Origin: Bacteroidaceae bacterium
GTDB lineage: Bacteria > Bacteroidota > Bacteroidia > Bacteroidales > Bacteroidaceae
NCBI GenBank assembly: GCA_016292545.1
Contig: JAEDIG010000147.1
Location: forward strand, 1 to 5,680
DNA: 5,680 nucleotides
Direction of reading: 5' to 3'
Positions 1-5,626 of the stretch are shown here, in pieces. The notes under the pieces were generated by a model, which was not told the DNA's origin, ran no database searches, and worked only from the letters and a program-made list of their open reading frames with translations. Each line of letters opens with the position of its first letter. Positions within the stretch are counted from its first letter, which is position 1. A program made the translations under genes and the position numbers.

Positions 1-983
1 GGATAGTAGTTGATGCGCACCTTGTGGTAGTAGTTGGTGTAGAGGTCGGGCTGCTGCTCGGGCACGAGGATGGACTCCAGTGTGGACAGTTTGCTCACTT
101 CCTTGGTGTGGAAGTTGGCAGGCTCGTCCAGTACCAGACCGTCGCGGTTGCCCAGGATGTTGGTGGAGAACCATCCCGACAGTCCCAGACAGCGGGTGCC
201 GATGATGGGGGCAAAGCCAGACTTCACAAGGGTCTGTCCGGTCTTGAAGTCCTTGCCGGCGATGGGCATACGGGTCTTTTCTGCCAGTTCCCACATGGCG
301 GGAATGTCGACAGTGGTGTTGGGGGCACCCATGATGAAGGGAGCTCCCTCGGAGAGGGCAGCGTATGCATAGCACATGGAGGGAGCCACGTGGGCGCGGT
401 CATCGGCCTTCATGGCCTGTTCCAGTGCGGCCAGTGATCCGTGTACCTCGTCGCACACGTGCACATAGATTTCCGTGCTGGCGGCCCACAGCACGACTAC
501 GCGGCTGCATCCGTTCTTCTCCTTGAACTGGCGGATGTCCTTGCGCAGGGCTTCCACCATGTCCCATCGTGTGGGGCAGTCCTTCACATTGTCGCCCTCC
601 AGACGCTTGGCATATTCATGGTCGAAGGCAGCGGGCATGGGCACAATCTGCTCCAGCTCTTCGCGTACGGGATTGATGTCCTTCTCCTTCAGCACTTCGC
701 AGTTGATGGCCGACTGGTAGGCATTGGCGGGATATACGTCCCATGCACCGAACACAATGTCCTGAAGGTCTGCCAGAGGCACAATGTCCTTGTAGTGGAG
801 ATATTGTTTGTCGGCACCGCGCCCTACGCGAATCTTGTCGTATTGTGTCATGGAGCCTACGGGCTTGGCCAGTCCTTTGCGGACCATAAGCACACCCGTC
901 ATAAAGGTTGTGGCCACTGCGCCCAACCCCACGCTCAGCACACCTAGTTTCCCGGTGGCCGGCTGTACGTTTGTTGTATTCAT
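1..983 (-). CDS. myo-inositol-1-phosphate synthase, Bacteroidetes type (3' end cut off by window)
   Basis: The protein should convert glucose-6-phosphate to inositol-1-phosphate (1L-myo-inositol 1-phosphate, numbered 3-phosphate in the D series) by an NAD-dependent oxidation, aldol cyclisation and reduction in the cytosol, the committed step to inositol lipids. Translation from the ATG at 981-983 begins MNTTNVQPATGK and stays open for 327 codons to the window edge. An N-terminal Rossmann motif, GLGAVATT, lies at residues 19-26. The catalytic-domain signature AGKDFKTGQTLVKSG starts at residue 242 with the family's active-site lysines (K244, K247), and GWFSTNILGNRDG lies at 270-282, matching the S-x-N-x-LGN-x-DG core of the family. 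Bacteroidetes members are about 430 residues, so about 100 C-terminal residues lie beyond the left edge. No Shine-Dalgarno sequence is seen; the leader is A-rich. A 79-bp spacer separates the gene from the HAD gene, so it may be the last gene of the operon or have its own promoter. Family assignment is secure; the substrate is inferred from the family. Confidence 0.93.
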   Translation of the reverse strand, partial: MNTTNVQPATGKLGVLSVGLGAVATTFMTGVLMVRKGLAKPVGSMTQYDKIRVGRGADKQYLHYKDIVPLADLQDIVFGAWDVYPANAYQSAINCEVLKEKDINPVREELEQIVPMPAAFDHEYAKRLEGDNVKDCPTRWDMVEALRKDIRQFKEKNGCSRVVVLWAASTEIYVHVCDEVHGSLAALEQAMKADDRAHVAPSMCYAYAALSEGAPFIMGAPNTTVDIPAMWELAEKTRMPIAGKDFKTGQTLVKSGFAPIIGTRCLGLSGWFSTNILGNRDGLVLDEPANFHTKEVSKLSTLESILVPEQQPDLYTNYYHKVRINYY

Positions 984-1062
984 TTGTGTTTATGTTATGA
1001 TATTTATGTGTATATTGTGAGTAAAATTACATCTTTGTTCTCAATCGCGGGTTCTTTTGTTC
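984..1062. other. AT-rich spacer between the HAD gene and inositol-phosphate synthase
   Basis: This is the only sizeable gap within the gene cluster. It is markedly more AT-rich than the genes, above all in the 40 bases before the synthase start, as in many Bacteroidetes leaders. TAATTTTA on the minus strand (1029 down to 1022) is one base short of TAnnTTTG, but no TTTG lies at the right distance upstream, so a separate promoter is not supported. No Shine-Dalgarno sequence is present. Confidence 0.5.
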
Positions 1063-1081
1063 CTATTTAGAACAACAAAAG
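1054..1081 (-). other. stem-loop spanning the stop codon of the HAD gene
   Basis: CTTTTGTT (1054-1061) and AACAAAAG (1074-1081) form a perfect 8-bp inverted repeat. An alternative pairing adds GTTC (1059-1062) with GAAC (1070-1073), giving a nine-pair stem with a three-base bulge and a 7-base loop. The TAG stop of the HAD gene (1063-1065) lies in the loop. No T run follows on the minus strand (the next bases are AACCCGCG), so it is not a standard intrinsic terminator. It could stabilise or process the mRNA between the HAD gene and inositol-phosphate synthase. Confidence 0.45.
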
Positions 1082-1833
1082 GGAAGAAATGACAAATGCG
1101 GCCTTCGTGTGGCTATCCATTCGGGCAGCTGGGTGAGCGAACGGATGACAGCATCGGGCACATTGTCGTCGCCCTCGCCGGGGGTCCAGCCTGTGCCCTT
1201 GAGCCACACCGTCTGGCAACCGATGGACCGGGCGGGCAGGATGTCCTTGGTGTATGAGTCGCCCACCACCACTACGGATGAGGCCGCCAGGCCGAGGGCT
1301 TCCACTCCCAGCTGGAAGATGGCGGGGTCGGGTTTTCGCACGCCCACCACCGACGATTCTATGATGTGGCTGAAACAGTCGCGCAAGCCGTATTGCTGCA
1401 GGATGTGCGCTATGTTGCCATAGAAGTTCGACACCAGCACCAGGGGGTATTCCCGGGCCAGCATGGTCACTACGGGACGTGTATGCTCCAGCGTTTGGAG
1501 CACGGTCTGGTGACAGTCGTCGGCCACTGTGCGTGCCATGTCCTCTGCAGCTTCGGCAGAGGGCAGCAGGCCCTGCTCCCACAGGTGGCGCATCTGCAGG
1601 CCGGTTTTGATGCGGAGCACGTCGTGAAAGTCGTGGGTGGGCTTCACGAGTGGTTCTCTGGCCAGTGTGCGTTCGCCGTGGACGTAGGCCTGACGGAAAC
1701 TTTCCTTGTCTACGGGCACATGGTTCTTCTGGTAGCTATCCCACAGCACTTCGGCCCAATGGCGTGAGTCAGTGTCGATGGTCCCGCCATAGTCGAAGAT
1801 GATTCCTTGGATGGTGTTGGTTGTTTGTGTCAT
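1063..1833 (-). CDS. HAD-superfamily phosphatase
   Basis: This is a 256-residue soluble HAD hydrolase. Motif I is FDYGGT with nucleophile D14, motif II is LVSN with S135, motif III is K167 in GVRKPDP, and motif IV is VVGDSYTKD with D192 and D197. A helical cap of about 100 residues lies between motifs I and II (C1 type). Residue G16 stands where most HAD phosphatases carry the second, general-acid Asp; the sequence is otherwise intact, and some active members (YihX-like) also lack that Asp. The start chosen is the ATG at 1831-1833, which overlaps the stop of the preceding gene as ATGA; a longer start at 1893 would run 60 bases further into that gene and adds an unconserved-looking extension. 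In this operon the likely substrate is an inositol phosphate, a phosphorylated inositol lipid or an intermediate of head-group assembly, but this is inferred from neighbours only. It could equally be a sugar-phosphate or nucleotide phosphatase. The gene ends at a TAG inside a stem-loop. Confidence 0.88.
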   Translation of the reverse strand: MTQTTNTIQGIIFDYGGTIDTDSRHWAEVLWDSYQKNHVPVDKESFRQAYVHGERTLAREPLVKPTHDFHDVLRIKTGLQMRHLWEQGLLPSAEAAEDMARTVADDCHQTVLQTLEHTRPVVTMLAREYPLVLVSNFYGNIAHILQQYGLRDCFSHIIESSVVGVRKPDPAIFQLGVEALGLAASSVVVVGDSYTKDILPARSIGCQTVWLKGTGWTPGEGDDNVPDAVIRSLTQLPEWIATRRPHLSFLPFCCSK

Positions 1834-2831
1834 GATTGCAGTGTTTTGGGCTTGTTGCCAATCTTCATCAGCAGCACACCCACTATTATCCATATTAATT
1901 CGCGTACGCGCGTGATGAGGCCTGTGTATACGCCGTATGCCCCTGGAATGGCCAGCCCGGAGGCTGCCAGTGCCAGTCCGCCCTCACGTGTGCCCAGCTG
2001 CATGGGCGAGAAGAAGAGCAGGTTGGCAAAGAGCGAATAGAAGGCCATGATGAAGATGCAGTTGAGGAAACTGATGTCTGGTGTGAGGATGCTCAGGATG
2101 AAGTATACTTCCAGGCAGCCCACAATGCGGGCCATATACTCGAGTCCGAGCGACAGGTAGAAGGTCAGCGGCCGCTGGCCGTGGAGCGCGGCTATCTGCG
2201 CGTCGATGCGCTGGAGGCTTTCTTGTTTCTTCTCCTTGAACGACCGTGCCCAGCGGCCCACCCATGGCAGGCGGCTCAGCAGGCCGAGTGAGCGCAGGGC
2301 CAGGCCTTGCCTGTAGCCTTTGGCAAAAATGTAGACGGCCAGCAGGCACACGGCCAGCAGGACGGCGGCGAGGGTGGTCATGGCTGCACCCGACGGACGG
2401 GTGAGCAGGAACAGCAGGCTGGCTGTCATCCAGAAGCAGAAGTGTGAGAAGATGTGCATCATCACATACAGAATGACCGATGAGGCCGCCTTGCTGGCAC
2501 CCACGTAGGGCGTGAGTTCCATGATGCGGTAAGGCTCTCCGCCCATCAGCCCAACGGGAGTGGCATAGTTGAGGGCAAAGCTGGATATGGTGAGCTTGTA
2601 GACCGTGCGGAAGGGAATGTGCCCATGGTGTCCGTCATGGATGATGGCATACCACGACCATGCGTTCAGCAGATAGATGAAGGCCCACAGCACCACCACT
2701 GCGGGCAGCCAAACGCCTGCGCGCTTGAGGCTTTGCAGCAGTGACTGGCTGTCCATGGGGAAGGTGAACAGCATCACCACGATGGCAATGATGCCAATGG
2801 CCAGGAATATGTTCCTCCACTTGTCTCTCAT
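1830..2831 (-). CDS. flippase-like integral membrane protein (LPG_synthase_TM / TIGR00374-like family)
   Basis: This is a 333-residue polytopic membrane protein. Hydrophobic segments lie roughly at 7-24, 39-60, 80-98, 115-143, 148-170, 223-249, 253-276, 280-298 and 308-324, with a basic loop at about 171-222. Two family-like features are visible: N88-Y-A-T-P92 followed by GGEPYR (97-102), and a late SPMQLGTREGG segment (275-285). This matches the membrane half of lysylphosphatidylglycerol synthase (MprF) and the stand-alone 'flippase-like' proteins. The C-terminal aminoacyl-transferase domain of MprF is absent, so it should not synthesise aminoacyl lipids itself. The start at 2829-2831 gives an ATGA overlap with the upstream stop; the first in-frame Met at 2864 would lie inside the upstream gene. 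Stand-alone members often accompany polar-lipid or glycolipid genes and are thought to translocate lipids. Here it may flip the inositol lipid made by the neighbouring phosphotransferase (inference). No signal peptide other than the first membrane segment. Confidence 0.85.
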   Translation of the reverse strand: MRDKWRNIFLAIGIIAIVVMLFTFPMDSQSLLQSLKRAGVWLPAVVVLWAFIYLLNAWSWYAIIHDGHHGHIPFRTVYKLTISSFALNYATPVGLMGGEPYRIMELTPYVGASKAASSVILYVMMHIFSHFCFWMTASLLFLLTRPSGAAMTTLAAVLLAVCLLAVYIFAKGYRQGLALRSLGLLSRLPWVGRWARSFKEKKQESLQRIDAQIAALHGQRPLTFYLSLGLEYMARIVGCLEVYFILSILTPDISFLNCIFIMAFYSLFANLLFFSPMQLGTREGGLALAASGLAIPGAYGVYTGLITRVRELIWIIVGVLLMKIGNKPKTLQS

Positions 2832-3772
2832 GCGGCGGCGTATTGACGGTACAGCTCGTTGCACATCCGTTCATGGCGGTAGCGCATGTAGCGGTAGATG
2901 GCTGCCAGCACGGTCACCTCGAACAGGAAATACACGTAGGGGACAGCGGCCAGTATGGCCAGGTAGAGCACAATGGCACGTGTGTTGAAGGTGAGGATGT
3001 TGGTGTATTTCATCAGGGGCAGACTGCACCGGCGGAAATCATCGCGGAAATCCTGGGGGATGTGGTCGCCATAGTGCTGTTTCACCCATGCGTGCAGGCG
3101 CTGGAAGGCTGGTGTGGCCTGCTCCTGGCCGTGGGTGTAGTTGCCGTAGCAGAAAAGGAAAAGCTTCCACCACAGGTTGCCTTTCCAGGGCAGCCGGTCA
3201 AAGTCTGCCCGCTGCTGGCGTGCATTGTCCAGCTCGCTGCCTTCTTTGCCCTTCAGATAGAAAAGATGGATGTTCCGGTAGTAGTCGGCCAGAGCACATT
3301 GACGTTTGTGGCACCATAGCCCGGCCACTGCGGCCAATGCCCAGATGCGCCAGCTCCATGCCGCCCCGCCGCAAAGCCCCCAGGGCATGGCATCGTCCTG
3401 CAGGCGCAGGCACAGGGCCGCATAGATGGCCACAAACCACACATCGCCGGCCAGGCCGTCGAGCATGCGGCCCCAGAGGGTCTTCTTGCCGGTGATGCGT
3501 GCCAGCTGCCCGTCGCAGCTGTCGAAATGGTTGGCCCACATCAGCAGCCAGATGCCGATGATGGAATGGGCAAGGTCGGGGTAATAGAACATTACGCCTG
3601 CTCCTATGCCAAGGAAGAAGGACAGGATGGTCACCACGTTGGGGTGTACGCCCAGCCGTTGGAATACGAGTGCCCACACGTAACCGATGGGGCGGTTGAA
3701 ATGGATGTCGAGGAATTCCTCTGTGTCCATTGATTTATAGGAGGCTTCTATGCCTTTCTTGTCAAATGCCAT
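2828..3772 (-). CDS. CDP-alcohol phosphotransferase-family membrane enzyme (putative inositol phospholipid/phosphodiester synthase)
   Basis: This is a 314-residue integral membrane enzyme that should transfer a phospho-alcohol from a CDP-linked donor to an acceptor, releasing CMP. The signature lies at residues 84-110: D84-S-C-D87-G88-Q-L-A91-R92, then G101-R-M-L-D105 and D110. It fits D-x2-DG-x2-AR-x8-G-x3-D, but the last Asp comes four residues after D105 (D-GLAG-D) where the usual spacing is three. The upstream RLGVHPNVVTIL (39-50) is typical of the family's first membrane segment. Hydrophobic segments lie near 47-63, 70-82, 110-122, 135-153 and 258-297. A polar, aromatic-rich stretch of about 100 residues (154-257) splits the membrane part, making the protein longer than the common family size of about 200. 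The start at 3770-3772 (MAFDKKG) overlaps the upstream gene by 11 bases; the open frame extends to 4075 only as antiparallel-independent overlap with that gene. Next to inositol-phosphate synthase, an inositol lipid product is likely, but whether the donor is CDP-DAG or CDP-inositol cannot be read from sequence. Confidence 0.9.
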   Translation of the reverse strand: MAFDKKGIEASYKSMDTEEFLDIHFNRPIGYVWALVFQRLGVHPNVVTILSFFLGIGAGVMFYYPDLAHSIIGIWLLMWANHFDSCDGQLARITGKKTLWGRMLDGLAGDVWFVAIYAALCLRLQDDAMPWGLCGGAAWSWRIWALAAVAGLWCHKRQCALADYYRNIHLFYLKGKEGSELDNARQQRADFDRLPWKGNLWWKLFLFCYGNYTHGQEQATPAFQRLHAWVKQHYGDHIPQDFRDDFRRCSLPLMKYTNILTFNTRAIVLYLAILAAVPYVYFLFEVTVLAAIYRYMRYRHERMCNELYRQYAAA

Positions 3773-4625
3773 GTTGGGGGATGAGATTGATGATGCGTTG
3801 TGCAATGTGGATGGCTGCTTCTGTGCGGCATGGCGAGAAGCTGGGCCAGTCGTTGAAATCAATGATGCGGATGGAACCGTCCGGCCACACGATGCAGTCG
3901 CCTCCATACACCTGTATGCCTGTAGCCTTGGCCAGTTTGGTGGCTGTCTTGTGGAGGCATTCTTCATCGTAGAGGTAGCCTTTGGGTTTGCCGTTGTGTT
4001 TCTCCAGGCCGAACTTGCTATGGCTGCAGGCGGTGGGGTAGAAGGAATAGAAGAATGGTGTGCCCTCCACACCATAGAACTTCACGAGGTCGCCCCTCAG
4101 ATGCTCGCTCACGAGCACTTTGCGGATGCCTCTTTCCATGAAATCCTTCAGCGTTTCCTCCGCCTTGGCTTGATTGGGGACAAACGCCACGTCGCCCTTT
4201 TCCATCGAGTAGCCGCTGGCACGCTTCATCCAACAGGGGTAGGGGATGGCCAGTACGGTGTCGTCTGTGTCTATGATGGCACTCTCCGGCTGGGGTATGC
4301 CATGGTGGTCCATGATCCTTTGCAGCTGGGCGCGCCGGCAGTTGTTGATGCCCTGCGGCTTGTTCAGAACCACGGTCTTGTGCTGCTGCTCCAGCTGGCG
4401 CAGGCGTTTGAGCGTTTCCTCCTTTCGATACATGCCGAACACCATGGGCGAATGCCATTCGGCTCTGGCAAACTCGTCTTCTTCACACACGTGTATGCTA
4501 TAGCCCTCTGCTTCGAGCCGATGTACAACGGCCCCCAGTATGCGGGAATCATTGTCCACGCTGTTGGGGGAAAAGGATGGGTCGCGCTTGACGGCGATGA
4601 GCGGATAGGAGATAGGGCTGTGCAT
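3762..4625 (-). CDS. ATP-grasp domain protein of unknown substrate
   Basis: This is a 287-residue soluble protein with an ATP-grasp layout: a preATP-grasp half (1-85), then NKPQGINNCRRAQL (88-101) leading into the ATP-binding subdomain. CWMKR (131-135) carries K134, which probably contacts ATP; VSEHLRGDLVKFYGV (172-186) carries E174 and K182. GGDCIVWPDG (241-250) and IIDFNDWPSFSP (254-265) supply the metal-binding D243, D256 and N258. The C-terminal D-x-N-x-x-P-S/G-F/Y pattern and the H-x-G-x-L-V-K-F-Y-G-V stretch are shared by RimK/glutathione-synthetase-like amide ligases and by inositol-trisphosphate 5/6-kinases (ITPK), so the fold is clear but ligase versus kinase is not. The context of inositol-phosphate synthase and a phosphotransferase makes an inositol-phosphate or head-group substrate attractive (inference). 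It starts 23 bases after the nucleotidyltransferase stop, without a Shine-Dalgarno sequence, and its end overlaps the next gene by 11 bases, consistent with one transcript. No membrane segment or signal peptide. Confidence 0.85.
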   Translation of the reverse strand: MHSPISYPLIAVKRDPSFSPNSVDNDSRILGAVVHRLEAEGYSIHVCEEDEFARAEWHSPMVFGMYRKEETLKRLRQLEQQHKTVVLNKPQGINNCRRAQLQRIMDHHGIPQPESAIIDTDDTVLAIPYPCWMKRASGYSMEKGDVAFVPNQAKAEETLKDFMERGIRKVLVSEHLRGDLVKFYGVEGTPFFYSFYPTACSHSKFGLEKHNGKPKGYLYDEECLHKTATKLAKATGIQVYGGDCIVWPDGSIRIIDFNDWPSFSPCRTEAAIHIAQRIINLIPQHGI

Positions 4626-4648
4626 AGTAAAAGGGGAGGTGGATGATG

Positions 4649-5365
4649 TTATGAAAGAATGTTTTGGGCGTGGATAAAAGCTTCTGCCTTGGCGATGTCG
4701 CTGGCATGGTCCACATCGAGAATCTTGCTAAAAGGGAATGCTTTCAGCCGCATCCCTGTTGCCACAAGGCTCCGCTGGTAGTTGCGCATGCGCGACATGC
4801 CTTGGCTCACACAGTCCTGAAGCACGTCCAGACAGGGCTCCGTCAGGCAGTAGATGCCGCCTGAGATGAAGCGTGCTTCGGGCACGGGCGTATCATGAAA
4901 ACCTGTGATGTCGAGCGTGGGAGTGGTGGCCACATAGAGCGGCTTTTCGTCGTCCACATAGTCGGTCACGGCCATCATGCCGTCTGCGTCTGACTGCTCG
5001 AAGGACTGGATGAAGCGAGAAAACTCTTCCTCCCTGAAAATGGTGTCCACGGTGGTGAGGCACAGACGGCCTCCGCGCAGCCATGGACTCAGGACATGGA
5101 AACTGTGCATGGACGAGGGCGTGGTTTGCACCACCACACGCAGTGGTATGCGCGTGCGTTGCTGCAACTGCAGGAGGTGCTTCTTTGTGGCTTCTACTTC
5201 GTTGTTGATGATCACGGCCACTTCTTCCGCTCCTTGTCGGGAAAAGATGCGTATCAGGCGGTCAATCATGGCTTCTCCGCCAATCTCCACCAAGGGCTTG
5301 GGCAGTGCCACTCCTTCCTGGGCCAGCCTGGAACCTTCTCCTGCCGAAATGATAGCGTATTTCAT
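4649..5365 (-). CDS. NTP-transferase family nucleotidyltransferase (putative inositol-phosphate cytidylyltransferase)
   Basis: This is a 238-residue soluble GT-A-fold nucleotidyltransferase, the first gene of the operon. AGEGSRL (8-14) is the phosphate-binding loop, PKPLVEIGG (22-30) carries the substrate-contacting K23, TTVDTIF (104-110) supplies the metal-binding D107, ISGGIY (167-172) is the usual acceptor-site strand, and ILDVDH (215-220) gives the second metal-site Asp. The PSSMHSFHVL stretch (83-92) resembles LicC-type and inositol-phosphate cytidylyltransferases more than the hexose-1-phosphate type. The length suits a single catalytic domain with no left-handed beta-helix. Given the inositol-phosphate synthase and CDP-alcohol phosphotransferase in the same cluster, formation of CDP-inositol from CTP and inositol-1-phosphate is the simplest role, by analogy with the IPCT domain of IPCT/DIPPS enzymes; a sugar-phosphate or phosphocholine-like substrate remains possible. 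The start at 5363-5365 lies about 68 bases below the -7 box, and no other in-frame Met precedes the phosphate loop. Confidence 0.87.
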   Translation of the reverse strand: MKYAIISAGEGSRLAQEGVALPKPLVEIGGEAMIDRLIRIFSRQGAEEVAVIINNEVEATKKHLLQLQQRTRIPLRVVVQTTPSSMHSFHVLSPWLRGGRLCLTTVDTIFREEEFSRFIQSFEQSDADGMMAVTDYVDDEKPLYVATTPTLDITGFHDTPVPEARFISGGIYCLTEPCLDVLQDCVSQGMSRMRNYQRSLVATGMRLKAFPFSKILDVDHASDIAKAEAFIHAQNILS

Positions 5366-5432
5366 CTGTTTTTAATATTTCTGTATAGAATTGTTTTGGG
5401 CCATTCCCGGTGTGTCGTCGTGTTTGGCGGTG

Positions 5433-5463
5433 CAAAGGTAGCAAAAAAAAGGCAGGATTCAAC
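5433..5463 (-). promoter_or_regulatory. Bacteroidetes-type promoter of the operon
   Basis: Reading the minus strand, TACCTTTG (5440 down to 5433) matches the Bacteroidetes -7 consensus TAnnTTTG exactly. GTTG (5463 down to 5460), 19 bases upstream, matches three of four bases of the -33 box TTTG. Transcription would start around 5426 and give a leader of about 60 bases before the nucleotidyltransferase ATG. It is the only exact TAnnTTTG match I found upstream of a gene start here. The position, orientation and spacing are as expected, but one -33 mismatch remains. Confidence 0.65.
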
Positions 5464-5471
5464 CTTTTTTT
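5444..5471. other. 9-bp inverted repeat AAAAAAAGG / CCTTTTTTT overlapping the promoter
   Basis: AAAAAAAGG (5444-5452) and CCTTTTTTT (5463-5471) are perfectly complementary arms around a 10-base loop. On either strand the second arm is a T run, so the structure resembles a weak bidirectional intrinsic terminator for transcription entering from either side. It also covers the -33 box and the space up to the -7 box, so it may instead be an operator or an A-tract promoter element. The stem has only two G-C pairs, which argues against a strong terminator. Confidence 0.45.
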
Positions 5472-5626
5472 AGGAAATTTTTATGGTTTGTTCTATAAAA
5501 TGATTCAACTTTTGCAAGTTCAAATGAATTGTGTATCAGCAGTGATTGTTTGTCCTGAAAGGTAGGGTGTTCAAAATATCTGTTTCAGACAAGGCCATTT
5601 TGGCAATCAATATTCTCCTGTGTTCC

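Noticed and set aside
24..947. Plus-strand open frames of 137 and 168 codons
   Set aside because: They are antisense to the inositol-phosphate synthase coding sequence, which is continuous from 983 to the edge with family motifs; the shadows have no family features.
1022..1029. Separate promoter for inositol-phosphate synthase (TAATTTTA on the minus strand)
   Set aside because: It misses the final G of TAnnTTTG and has no TTTG-like -33 box at 19-21 bases upstream.
1834..1893. A longer HAD protein starting at 1893
   Set aside because: It would add 20 residues lying inside the flippase gene, while the ATG at 1831-1833 gives an ATGA junction and a normal distance to motif I.
3773..4075. A longer phosphotransferase starting at 4075
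   Set aside because: The added 101 residues are an out-of-frame reading of the ATP-grasp gene, low in complexity and unlike the family's N-terminus.
4631..4641. CCACCTCCCCT in the mRNA just before the ATP-grasp start, complementary to a Shine-Dalgarno sequence
   Set aside because: It has the sense of the anti-Shine-Dalgarno, so it cannot act as a ribosome binding site. A short GC-rich word like this is likely chance.
3750..4646. A 298-codon open frame on the plus strand
   Set aside because: It lies wholly opposite the ATP-grasp gene, whose protein has clear catalytic motifs. The plus-strand translation shows no recognisable domain and is explained by GC-rich third positions of the real gene.
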